Positions 7,338-15,324 of a stretch of DNA of 18,944 bases are shown here, in pieces. The notes under the pieces are model-generated. The model did no database searches. It had not been told where the DNA came from and was given only the letters and a program-made list of their open reading frames with translations. How positions within the stretch are numbered: the stretch's first letter is position 1; each line of letters begins with the position of its first letter. The stretch is from NCBI GenBank assembly GCA_024640445.1, contig JAHEEZ010000046.1, forward strand, positions 1-18,944, written 5' to 3'. This stretch comes from Acidobacteriota bacterium (GTDB lineage Bacteria > Acidobacteriota > Blastocatellia > Pyrinomonadales > Pyrinomonadaceae). A program made the position numbers and the translations under genes.

Positions 7338-8163
7338 TCTTCTTAGGCCAGTAGATATCCACAAGATTCGCGATCGGACCGACGATGAATAGCGCAAAAT
7401 ACGGGGCGTGGACGTTCTCCATCATTCTCAGCACCATCTCCGCCGCCGCGACAAGGAACACGACCAGCATCTGGGTCCCCTTCGAACGCCTGACGGTCGT
7501 TGCCGGGTCCGTGATCATAAAAAATATGAACAGTTGGTACATCGCCCCCGTGATCGGAGCGATCTCGGCGACCAGCGCGTCGCCGGTCCAGAAACTTCTT
7601 ATTACCCCGAAGAACAGGAAGCTCAACACGTAAGTTAGCGTTATGTGAAACCGTTTCAGACGGTAAATGATGATGCACCCGAGCGCCCAAATTACCAGCA
7701 TCGCCCAAAGGTTGTTGCCCCACTGGATGCTGAGCGTCGAGTAAGAACTCGGCGCGATCAAAAGCATCACCGCTACTCCGAAGTTCGAAGGGTTCCACAA
7801 GTGGCGGCCCTTCAGCTTCAGCACATATTTCGAAGTGATGGTGATCGCGGAACAAAGCGCGAAGGTCCAGAAGAACGGTGACCGGGTGAGTATTCCGACG
7901 CTTATGCCTGAAATGTATGCGCTAGCGAGAAAGGGAAAGGTCCCCCGGTCGATCTTCGAAAGTACGATCTCGAAGAACAATGCAACACCGATCGCCGTCA
8001 GAGTGTGCGGATAGCTTTCAAGTATTCCGTAGAATGCCTGTCCTACCAGAAGGATCAGCGTTATCAGCAAGGGCATCACAAAACGCGTGTCGATGCCGAA
8101 CGTCTTCATCGGCATCAGGGACGCGGCTCGCGGCAGCGTGATATTGGTGGCTTCTGTGCTCAT
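7327..8163 (-). CDS. UnbU-like / RnfD-NqrB-fold integral membrane protein
   Basis: The 278-residue protein has about nine or ten hydrophobic spans (about 28-48, 53-69, 76-92, 96-112, 127-138, 152-168, 173-190, 205-217, 232-247, 254-270). KGRHLWNPSNFGV at 118-130 and FFMITDPATT at 214-223 correspond to the conserved NPxxFG and TDP loops of RnfD/NqrB. UnbU, the membrane protein of enediyne warhead cassettes, belongs to the same superfamily, and its usual partner UnbV is the domain type encoded six bases upstream here. I see no S/T-GAT motif for covalent FMN, so flavin carriage as in NqrB/RnfD is doubtful. The last codons and the stop lie in a heptamer repeat. The ribosome-binding site is weak, consistent with coupling to the gene before it. 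Confidence 0.8.
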   Translation of the reverse strand: MSTEATNITLPRAASLMPMKTFGIDTRFVMPLLITLILLVGQAFYGILESYPHTLTAIGVALFFEIVLSKIDRGTFPFLASAYISGISVGILTRSPFFWTFALCSAITITSKYVLKLKGRHLWNPSNFGVAVMLLIAPSSYSTLSIQWGNNLWAMLVIWALGCIIIYRLKRFHITLTYVLSFLFFGVIRSFWTGDALVAEIAPITGAMYQLFIFFMITDPATTVRRSKGTQMLVVFLVAAAEMVLRMMENVHAPYFALFIVGPIANLVDIYWPKKSEQ

Positions 8164-8169
8164 AGATGA

Positions 8170-9930
8170 TCAGCCGGTTATCTTATGGAGTTGATTGGTC
8201 GCGGGCGATTCGATAGTACGGGTCTTCCCGTCCGGAGTGCGGATCTCAACCTTTTCGATCTTTCCGGAACTGCCGAGACCGAAATGGGCGCGTCTCTGAT
8301 TCTGCGCGCAATAGCCGCTGCCTCCCTGTATCTCCTGGGTCTGCTTTTCTCCGTCCCTGAAAATTGTTATCCGGGCGCCGATCGACTCGTCCTCCGGCAG
8401 TTCGAAGGCGATCCAATTGCGTCCTTTTTCGAGGTGGTTTCGGTAAACGAGGGCGGGACCTCTTTGATTCGCGACCACAACGTCCAGTACTCCGCGGTTC
8501 CAAAGATCCGCAACCGCGACCGCTCGTCCGTCATAGGTCTCGCGTATACCCAAAGCAAGCGCGGCATCCTGAAATCCGCCCTTCCCGTCATTCAGCCACA
8601 CTTTCTTCTGTTGATACCCGGACAGGCTTCGCCCGTTCATCGCGGGCCAGTTCGCCGCGTCGCCTATTATTGCGTTGTTGCCGATAGTGATCTTCGAGAA
8701 GTCGTACCAGTAATTCGCGTTGCGGTCCAGGGACACGTAACCGTTCGTAAGGAAAATGTCCTGATCTCCGTCATTGTCGAAATCGCCGAATTGGCTGCCC
8801 CAGCTCCATCCTCCGTCCTCGACGCCAACCGCGTTGGCAAGGTCATCGAACTTCACATCGTTTCCCGAGGTTCCCTCGCGAGGCACCCAAAGGTTGTTGC
8901 CCTGAAGAAGAATGCCCCTTTCGGAAATGTTCGATTCGTAGATCGCCAGACGGCCGTCCGAAAGAACATCTCCGAAACTCGCGTTCATTCCACTCTTTGG
9001 GGCGAAACCGACTCCGGACGCTTCACTCGCGTCAACGAACCGCTTGCCGTCATCGTTAAGGAAGAGCTCGGAGACCCCGTAATCATTGGCGATGAACAGA
9101 TCCGGGTATCCGTTCCCGGTCAGGTCGGCGGCTCCCGCCGCCAGAGCCCACCTGGTGGATTTCAGGCCCATCTTCTCGGTTACGTCTTCGAACTTTCCGT
9201 CGCCTGTGTTTCTCAGAAGATAATTGCGTCCGCCGTTGTTCGCGTACTCGAAGCTCTCCGGCATTATCTTCGTGTCTTTCAGGTGCCAGAGATCGATGTC
9301 CGGGCGAAAGTAAGCGCCGAGAAAAATGTCGAGCCGACCGTCGCGATCGAAATCAAACCAGATTCCCGTGTTAACATTCGCCCACTCCGGGAATCCCGCA
9401 GTTTCTACCTTTTCGAACTTCTTACCGCCTTCGTTGCGGTAGAGGGCCGTTCTTCCCCATTTGTATATAAGGAGGTCCTCAAATCCGTCGTTGTCGTAAT
9501 CGCCCCAGACGGCGCCCATCGAAACGCCGGTCCCGTCTTTGTTTACATCGGCGACACCGAGGTCGCTTGCGACGTCGGTGAAAGTCCCGTTCTTGTTGTT
9601 ACGGTAGAGTGCGTTGAGGCTGCCTTCGGCGCTATTGGTGAGGTAGATGTCGCTCCAGCCGTCCCGGTTGAAATCGGCGATCGAGACGCCTGCGCCCATC
9701 GATGCGATCTGGGGCATTATGTTGTCGAGTTTAGAATCCAGTGTAGGAGCCTTGTGAACGAAATCGACCCCCGATTTCTTCGCCACCTCTTCAAAATAGA
9801 AGCCGTACCGCTCCATCGCGGCATTTCGGTCCATCCCGCCTCCGCCGTCTGCTGAAAAGTACGAGATCCAGAACGGCACCGTAAGAAGCAGGCAGAAAAC
9901 AATGATTATGCAGATCTTTCTCCAACTCAT
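8170..9930 (-). CDS. CRTAC1-family FG-GAP/ASPIC (UnbV-like) protein, N-terminally anchored
   Basis: The 586-residue protein starts with a signal anchor (hydrophobic 7-25). Seven Ca-binding-type FG-GAP/VCBS motifs follow: near residues 86 (DFNRDGWSD), 144 (DYDNDGFED), 193 (DFDRDGRLD), 269 (DLTGNGYPD), 321 (degenerate DVLSDGRLA), 383 (DFDNDGDQD) and 475 (DLWNRGVLD). This fits a seven-bladed beta-propeller. An ASPIC/UnbV domain closes the protein (about 504-586) with GSGYCAQNQRRAHFGLG at 537-553. The family is predicted to bind Ca2+ at the cell surface; its biochemical role is not known. It is six bases from the UnbU-like gene, the same pairing as in enediyne clusters. A long open frame on the opposite strand (8185-9855) is a compositional shadow. 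Confidence 0.88.
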   Translation of the reverse strand: MSWRKICIIIVFCLLLTVPFWISYFSADGGGGMDRNAAMERYGFYFEEVAKKSGVDFVHKAPTLDSKLDNIMPQIASMGAGVSIADFNRDGWSDIYLTNSAEGSLNALYRNNKNGTFTDVASDLGVADVNKDGTGVSMGAVWGDYDNDGFEDLLIYKWGRTALYRNEGGKKFEKVETAGFPEWANVNTGIWFDFDRDGRLDIFLGAYFRPDIDLWHLKDTKIMPESFEYANNGGRNYLLRNTGDGKFEDVTEKMGLKSTRWALAAGAADLTGNGYPDLFIANDYGVSELFLNDDGKRFVDASEASGVGFAPKSGMNASFGDVLSDGRLAIYESNISERGILLQGNNLWVPREGTSGNDVKFDDLANAVGVEDGGWSWGSQFGDFDNDGDQDIFLTNGYVSLDRNANYWYDFSKITIGNNAIIGDAANWPAMNGRSLSGYQQKKVWLNDGKGGFQDAALALGIRETYDGRAVAVADLWNRGVLDVVVANQRGPALVYRNHLEKGRNWIAFELPEDESIGARITIFRDGEKQTQEIQGGSGYCAQNQRRAHFGLGSSGKIEKVEIRTPDGKTRTIESPATNQLHKITG

Positions 9931-9971
9931 AATTCAGGGATCGATAATCAATAGCGATCTCAGTCAACACG

Positions 9972-10036
9972 TTCAGAGTGCAAGCTTCAGCTTGTCTTAC
10001 CGAAATGTCCCTTCAAGCTAAAGCTTGAACTCTGAA
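9972..10036. repeat. 23-bp imperfect inverted repeat
   Basis: The arms 9972-9994 and 10014-10036 match at 21 of 23 positions (TTCAGAGTNCAAGCTTNAGC plus TTG) around a 19-base loop. The element sits in the 152-bp gap between the 1125-residue gene and the UnbV-like gene. It could be a palindromic intergenic repeat or an RNA hairpin acting between the two genes. No T-run follows, so terminator function is weakly supported. Confidence 0.75.
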
Positions 10037-10061
10037 CGCGTCAGCCCAACGCCGAAATAAA

Positions 10062-10079
10062 CTCCGTGCTCTCCGTGGT
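10062..10079. repeat. Two tandem nonamers CTCCGTGNT
   Basis: CTCCGTGCT (10062-10070) and CTCCGTGGT (10071-10079) are adjacent 9-base units differing at one position. They lie three bases from the stop codon of the 1125-residue gene. They are a minimal example of the short tandem repeats that collect at gene ends in this window. Confidence 0.5.
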
Positions 10080-10082
10080 TAT

Positions 10083-13000
10083 CTACCTTGATCTCAGCGC
10101 ATTTCGGAACGAATCCGGGGCGACGTACCTTGTGTGGTACTTGATCCAGTCTTCCCGATGTTTCTTATAGACCGGATCGTCTTCAAGGACCGTCGGCGGA
10201 CGTGAATAATCGTTGGTCGCGTGTGTCGGCAAAGGCAGTAAAGTCTTTGAAAACACAGAGTTAAAATCTCCGTCCTTGATCCAGCCGTTGCCGATTATAA
10301 CAAAGTCGCGTTTCCAGCCCTTCGGCGGGTCGGCCAATGCCGGGAAGCTGAGAGCGATCTCGTCCCCGGCGTTCGAGAGTACAAACCTGTCATCGGTCTT
10401 ACCGAGGAGTTCCAGGATGTCGCCATAGCGCGTGTAATAGCCTTCCAGATCCCGCCAGCGTTGTCCTGTTGTAAGGATGCGGTCGTAATCGGGGATCTCC
10501 GGCGACGAATCGCTCCGTTTTTCGATCACGGAGAATCCGCGGTATCTCAGATCCCCCGCCGCCGGGTCGATCGATGTGATCTTTGTGTTGTCGGGAGTAA
10601 CTCCAACGGCCCATCCGAGTCGGTCCCAGAAGATCTCGAGTTCGGTGCGAAGCCGGATCCGTTTGTCCCTCATGCCGTCGGGAAAGATCCCCGTCAGGTC
10701 GAGCAGCACGGTCTTCATCTTTCCGGCAGGGAATCCCAGGTTCTCTTTGACCGGCTTCCATCCGCCCTCTCCGTCCGGGATCTCAATGCTGAGGGACTTC
10801 GGAGGCCGATCGGCCGACTGGCCTCGCTGTACGTTGATCGAAGCATCGGTCGGATGCATCCATCCGTCGCCGACCAGCCAGAGTTTTCCGTCCACATCAG
10901 CTTCCGAGGGCAGCCTCAGTTCAACGTAATGGTCTTCGGCGATACCCTGATATCTTCCGCGCTTTATCCCGTCGAGATATGCTTCGTCGATCTCGGCAAT
11001 GATCCCGGTCACGTCCTTGCCGTTATGATCGACGGCAGAAGTGAAAGGCCGGACCTCATTGGTGGTGAACACCTCAAGCGGAGGCAAAGGGATGGAAAAG
11101 CGCTCGTCGGTGAAGACCTCGGTCCCTTCAGGGTGATCAACCGCGAGCAGTTTGTAGCTGTCGATGTAGAAGCTCTCCCAGTATTCGCCCGTGATCCGAA
11201 GCTCGTAATTTCCATCCTTTGGCTTCAGAGCCTCGCCCGGGATCTTGAACCATTCCTCGGTTTGCAGGATGCCGTAGGTGTCCTGCGCGTTTATCTTCAG
11301 CCCGAGCGCGGGACTCCAGGGAGGCGCGTCCTTAACGTGCTCGAACTTCTCCCCGTCCCAGGCAAAAAGATGCGGGCACGAACCCTTCAAACGCTGTTCT
11401 GCGGCGATAACCTGGTCGCTTTTGAGATCGAACTCAGCCTGAACGTAGCCGTTCTGCCATATGACTCGAAGCACGTCCGCTGATGTATTCTCGCCGAGTC
11501 CGAAATGGACCTGCGGGGAATTGATGACTCGTTTCTGCGCGAGGAGCCCGGACCGGAGCTCCATCTCGCCGCCTATGCCGTAGGAGTTGATCCTCTGGTC
11601 GCCCTCGGTCTTCGCGGCCTTCGGGCGGATGATCTGCCAGTGGTAGTTCTTTGCCGGGCGGTTTAAGAAAAGGGACGGCTTTCCGTTGATCGTGCCGATC
11701 AGGTCAAGAGCTCCGTCCGCATTTGTGTCCGCGACAGCAAAGACACGTTCAAGAGCAGATCCCTGAGGAATGTCTGCACGAAATGTCCCGTCTTCATCGT
11801 GTAAGGCGAAGCGCCAGCCGTCTTCCAGACCGATCAAAAGGTCTTCGCCGGCATTGTTGTCAAAGTCGAAAACAAAAGGCATATCACCTCTTTGGTAACC
11901 CTTGCCTAATTGTGTCACCACTTTGAGTACCGGTTTCGGCCCTGCGACATCGATCTTCATCAGGCTCGGCTCGGCGATCGCGACCAGGTCGATAACTCCA
12001 TCAGAGTCTACGTCGCCCCTTCCAATGGAGGACGCTTCCGGCCCATCGACCCTTTCTGCCCCCCTAAAGACGGCGCCCCTTTCATTTGCCATATACTGGA
12101 GGTCTCCTTTTGCCCCCAGGAACACGGCGTCCGCATCACCGTCCTCGTCGAAGTCGCCAAAAACGAAGTCGATCGTTTGTCCGATACCGGAAAATGGTTC
12201 CGCTTTCGAGAATTTCCCATTTGCCTCGTTCCGGAGTACGAACGGAGCGCCTTCCGTGGGCGCAAGAACAATGTCGAGATCACCTTCATTGTCGAAGTCG
12301 AATACCCAGGCACCGACGTAGGAGTCATCCACGACTGCCGCTGGAAGGCCTGCTTCCGCGGTAGCGTCTTTGTACGAACCATCTTCTTCTTGTTTGAACA
12401 AGCGGAAGCCCTTCTCTGTGGCAAACGCAAGGTCGATCCGGAAGTCGTAATCGAAATCGATCTGAGCGACCTGTCTTGGAGATTCGACGCTGACGGGTAT
12501 CTCCATCTCGCTGATGATGGTCTTTTCGCCGGTGCTGTAAGCGACAATCGGTTTCTCTCCATCCTTGAACACGGCGAACGCGGTCTTCGCCTCGACGTCG
12601 GCGACTACCTTCTTTTCGAAGGTCATTTTCGTATCGGCAGGGGCGGGTTTGAACGCGGGCGCAGGAAGCACCAGCGGTCTTCTGATCAACCTTCCCGGCG
12701 CAGTGTCTGAAACCTTGATCTCCGCCAGTGACGAGCGGTAACCGGGATCGCGAAGAAGGACGTTTTTGACAAAGGCGGTCTGCTGGGCTGCGGCGGATGA
12801 GTTACCCGAGTTACTGAGTTCAGTGAGTTTGGCGAGTTGGTCTTTTATCTCAGAGGGCCAGTCTTCAGACCTTCCGTTCAGCGATTCGACCGTTGACTTG
12901 AGGGTTGCGGCGTCTCCGGTCTTGGCAGCGAGCCTTGCGATCTCCACGTCGAGGGCCAAATTCTCTGGAAGGTCCTTCTTCAGTTTGTCTCTCAGTATCC

Positions 13001-13460
13001 CGAGCGCTTCGGCATCCTTGCCCGCCTTCTCTGTCTGCTCGGCTATCGCGAACAGGGAAACGGAATCTTTAGGATCAAGTTCGACCGCTTTATTAAGGTA
13101 CTCAAGTGACTTTTCCTGATTTCCTTTCGCGGATTCAAGCGAGGCGAGATTGGCAATGACGGGCGCTGACCCTGCTGCCAGATCGCGCGCTTTCTCGAGA
13201 TCTGCCGTCGCTTTTTCAAGATCTCTCTGACGGAGATAAAGAACAGCCAGGTTGTTGAGGGAGGCCGGTTCGGAAGGTGCGAGCTCAATGGCCTTGGTCA
13301 ATTCCGTGATCGCGCGCTGGTCGTCTCCACCCTCGATCGCGGCCAGGCCGACGTAGAAGGACTTCACCGCGCCTTCGTACTCGGCGGAGCCTTGCTTCGG
13401 CACTCCGCCGCACGAAAGCGCGAAGATTGCGAGGAGGATTGTGGGGATGATCTTTTTCAC
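10083..13460 (-). CDS. Large lipoprotein: TPR, FG-GAP propeller, ASPIC-like domain and unknown C-terminal domain
   Basis: I start this gene at the GTG at 13458-13460, giving 1125 residues, because it places a signal peptide and lipobox directly at the N-terminus (KKIIPTILLAIFALSC, lipid Cys17). An upstream frame extension reaches into a repeat. Residues about 32-165 hold three or four TPRs (GGDDQRAITELTKAIELAPS; NQEKSLEYLNKAVELDP). About 285-600 carry six clear FG-GAP/VCBS motifs (near 337, 388, 436, 483, 532, 578) and probably a degenerate seventh. About 605-690 is ASPIC-like (INSPQVHFGLGE). Residues 694-1125 form a separate domain opening with SCPHLFAWDGEKFEHVKDA and rich in Trp, Tyr and beta-strand patterns. 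Function is unknown; surface display is predicted. No strong ribosome site is visible. Confidence 0.85.
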   Translation of the reverse strand: MKKIIPTILLAIFALSCGGVPKQGSAEYEGAVKSFYVGLAAIEGGDDQRAITELTKAIELAPSEPASLNNLAVLYLRQRDLEKATADLEKARDLAAGSAPVIANLASLESAKGNQEKSLEYLNKAVELDPKDSVSLFAIAEQTEKAGKDAEALGILRDKLKKDLPENLALDVEIARLAAKTGDAATLKSTVESLNGRSEDWPSEIKDQLAKLTELSNSGNSSAAAQQTAFVKNVLLRDPGYRSSLAEIKVSDTAPGRLIRRPLVLPAPAFKPAPADTKMTFEKKVVADVEAKTAFAVFKDGEKPIVAYSTGEKTIISEMEIPVSVESPRQVAQIDFDYDFRIDLAFATEKGFRLFKQEEDGSYKDATAEAGLPAAVVDDSYVGAWVFDFDNEGDLDIVLAPTEGAPFVLRNEANGKFSKAEPFSGIGQTIDFVFGDFDEDGDADAVFLGAKGDLQYMANERGAVFRGAERVDGPEASSIGRGDVDSDGVIDLVAIAEPSLMKIDVAGPKPVLKVVTQLGKGYQRGDMPFVFDFDNNAGEDLLIGLEDGWRFALHDEDGTFRADIPQGSALERVFAVADTNADGALDLIGTINGKPSLFLNRPAKNYHWQIIRPKAAKTEGDQRINSYGIGGEMELRSGLLAQKRVINSPQVHFGLGENTSADVLRVIWQNGYVQAEFDLKSDQVIAAEQRLKGSCPHLFAWDGEKFEHVKDAPPWSPALGLKINAQDTYGILQTEEWFKIPGEALKPKDGNYELRITGEYWESFYIDSYKLLAVDHPEGTEVFTDERFSIPLPPLEVFTTNEVRPFTSAVDHNGKDVTGIIAEIDEAYLDGIKRGRYQGIAEDHYVELRLPSEADVDGKLWLVGDGWMHPTDASINVQRGQSADRPPKSLSIEIPDGEGGWKPVKENLGFPAGKMKTVLLDLTGIFPDGMRDKRIRLRTELEIFWDRLGWAVGVTPDNTKITSIDPAAGDLRYRGFSVIEKRSDSSPEIPDYDRILTTGQRWRDLEGYYTRYGDILELLGKTDDRFVLSNAGDEIALSFPALADPPKGWKRDFVIIGNGWIKDGDFNSVFSKTLLPLPTHATNDYSRPPTVLEDDPVYKKHREDWIKYHTRYVAPDSFRNALRSR

Positions 13461-13477
13461 TATTAAAGAAAGCAAGT

Positions 13478-13604
13478 AACAGGATAGACAGGATAAAAAG
13501 GATGTTGCATGGACGATTGTGAACGAACCGCGATATCGACCCATATGGTGCCAAGTCGTGCGGAATGTTCAGTTCCCCATCCTTTCTATCCTGTCCATCC
13601 TGTT
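13478..13604. repeat. 127-bp inverted repeat built of ACAGGATNN nonamers
   Basis: The arms 13478-13503 and 13579-13604 are complementary at 24 of 26 positions. Each consists of nonamer-like units (AACAGGATRGACAGGATA on one strand). They enclose a 75-base non-coding core with no open frame of note. The element fills almost all of the gap between the two FG-GAP lipoprotein genes and lies only 17 bases from the GTG start of the larger. It looks like a non-autonomous repeat and may hold expression signals. Confidence 0.75.
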
Positions 13605-13614
13605 AAATGCCGCA

Positions 13615-15324
13615 TTATTGGTCATTAAAGGTGCCGGGCACGAACTCTTTCGGCTCCGCGCCTTCTTTCACGTAATAGAATTTGTTCGCCGCGATATCCT
13701 TCAGCACCTGTTTCTCTCCACCGGGCCAAAAGATCGTCAGTTCATCGATCTTCTGCGCGTCGCCGAGCCCGAAATGGATACGAAAGTCGCTGACCGAAAG
13801 ATAGCTTTGCGCACCCATCAACTGGCGCTCGATCGTCCTTTCGCCGATCTTTGCCACCAGCCGCGCGCCTATCGCGCTGCGGTTCGACTTAACCCCTTCA
13901 AGCCAGAACATGGCAAAATTGCCCTTCTTCACGGTCTCGTTGAACGCGACTTGCGCCGTGCCGCCGTTGTTTACTACCACGTAATCCAGATCGCCGTCGC
14001 CGTCGAGATCGGCGGTCGCAAGCCCGCGGGATACTTGTATGTCCTTCAATGCAGCGCCGGCGAAATCGCTTATGTCCCTGAACTTGCCATCGCCGAGATT
14101 CTCATAGAGGGAGTTTGGTTGTGCGAACGTGACCGAATCTGAATTCTTCCCTATGTTGTCCTCGATATGCCCGTTCGCCACTATCAGATCCTCGTCGCCG
14201 TCGTTGTCCGCGTCAAAGAAATCGAGTCCGAACTTGAGCCTCTGTCTTGCGGTCGCGCCCATTCCCGACGCGTCCGACGCCTCGCGAAAGAGAAGAGGTC
14301 TGTCCTGCAGGTACAGCGAATTCGGCTCGGCCTGAAAATTGGAAACGATGATATCCGGCAGTCCGTTGCCGTCGACATCGGTCGCGTCAACTCCCATCGA
14401 TCCCTCCGCCTGGCCTATCTCGCTGTAGGCCGCACCCGAAACGGCGGCGATGTCGCGGAACTTCCCGCCCTCGTTTAACCAAAGGTTGTTCGGATCGGAG
14501 TCGTTCGCGACGTAGATGTCCTCATCGCCGTCCCTGTCGATATCGACGATCGCCAACGCCAGACCGTTCGCGGAAGAATCGATCCCGGAGGACTCGGTGG
14601 CGTCCATGAACTTACCGCCGTCGTTCCTGAATACCGCATCTTTATATGGCTCGTAATAGATCGGGGTCGTATAGACCAGCATCCGGTTCCGGAAGACTTT
14701 CTGATGATTCTGGGGAGAGAAATTGACGTATCTCACGAGGTAGAGGTCAAGGTCTCCGTCCGAATCGAGATCGGCGAATCCGGCGCTGGTCGACCACTCG
14801 CCGTCCTTCTTGAATCCGTTTGCCGCACTCACATCTACGAATTTCGAGCCGGTGTTCTTCAGTAGCCGGTTGTCACCTTCATATCCGGTCAGGAAGACAT
14901 CCGGAAATCCATCATTGTCGAAATCGCCGACCGCGGCGCCTTGTCCGTAGCCGACGCCGACAAGGCCCCATTCATCGGTCCTGTCGGTGAATTTGCCCTT
15001 ACCATCGTTCATGTAGAGCTTGTCTCCCGCGTCCGCGGGCCGTTTTTCCGATCCCAGAGCCCCACTGTTCACGACCAGGATGTCGGGCGCCCCGTCACGA
15101 TCGAAATCAGTTATAACGACTCCGGAGCCCATGATCTCCGGAAGGAACTTGTCTTCCGTTCTGGTAGGTATCTGGCGAAAATCGATACCGCTCGACTTAG
15201 TCGCGTCCGAGAACGAGATGTTCGATCGCTCGCCGGTTCCCGGAGCTGGCGCCGTTGCGGATCCGCCGCACCCTGCGGCCGCGAAGGCAAGAATGAGGGC
15301 CAACGATATCGTGACGATCTTCAT
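13615..15324 (-). CDS. CRTAC1-family FG-GAP/ASPIC lipoprotein
   Basis: The 569-residue protein has a lipoprotein signal peptide ending in FAAAGC (lipid Cys19). Seven FG-GAP/VCBS motifs follow: near residues 73 (DFDRDGAPD), 134 (DFDNDGFPD), 185 (DLDSDGDLD), 261 (DIDRDGDED), 316 (DVDGNGLPD), 371 (DADNDGDED) and 439 (DLDGDGDLD). All are intact Ca-binding loops, unlike those of its 586-residue relative. Residues about 468-555 form the ASPIC/UnbV domain (GAQSYLSVSDFRIHFGLG at 504-521). Its ATG overlaps the stop of the TPR lipoprotein gene (ATGA, 15321-15324), so the two are translated as a pair and may interact. No enzymatic residues are evident; a binding or scaffold role at the outer membrane is the cautious reading. 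Confidence 0.9.
   Translation of the reverse strand: MKIVTISLALILAFAAAGCGGSATAPAPGTGERSNISFSDATKSSGIDFRQIPTRTEDKFLPEIMGSGVVITDFDRDGAPDILVVNSGALGSEKRPADAGDKLYMNDGKGKFTDRTDEWGLVGVGYGQGAAVGDFDNDGFPDVFLTGYEGDNRLLKNTGSKFVDVSAANGFKKDGEWSTSAGFADLDSDGDLDLYLVRYVNFSPQNHQKVFRNRMLVYTTPIYYEPYKDAVFRNDGGKFMDATESSGIDSSANGLALAIVDIDRDGDEDIYVANDSDPNNLWLNEGGKFRDIAAVSGAAYSEIGQAEGSMGVDATDVDGNGLPDIIVSNFQAEPNSLYLQDRPLLFREASDASGMGATARQRLKFGLDFFDADNDGDEDLIVANGHIEDNIGKNSDSVTFAQPNSLYENLGDGKFRDISDFAGAALKDIQVSRGLATADLDGDGDLDYVVVNNGGTAQVAFNETVKKGNFAMFWLEGVKSNRSAIGARLVAKIGERTIERQLMGAQSYLSVSDFRIHFGLGDAQKIDELTIFWPGGEKQVLKDIAANKFYYVKEGAEPKEFVPGTFNDQ

Noticed and set aside
6900..7346. 148-codon plus-strand open frame in the gap next to the UnbU-like gene
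   Set aside because: The frame is made of hairpin and heptamer repeats, is Arg/Ala/Lys-rich, and ends inside the repeat array; no ribosome site is visible.
8185..9855. 556-codon open frame on the plus strand opposite the UnbV-like gene
   Set aside because: It mirrors the codon bias of the real gene, has no recognisable domain, and the opposite strand carries seven ordered FG-GAP motifs and an ASPIC domain.
7327..9930. Enediyne biosynthetic cluster
   Set aside because: Only UnbU- and UnbV-type genes are present; no PKSE, TEBC thioesterase, UnbL or tailoring enzymes are in the window.
10461..11483. 340-codon plus-strand open frame inside the giant lipoprotein gene
   Set aside because: Compositional shadow with no motifs; the minus-strand frame is continuous and domain-bearing.
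13461..13544. 28-codon upstream extension of the giant lipoprotein gene
   Set aside because: It runs through the inverted nonamer repeat and would bury the lipoprotein signal peptide that begins at the GTG at 13458-13460.
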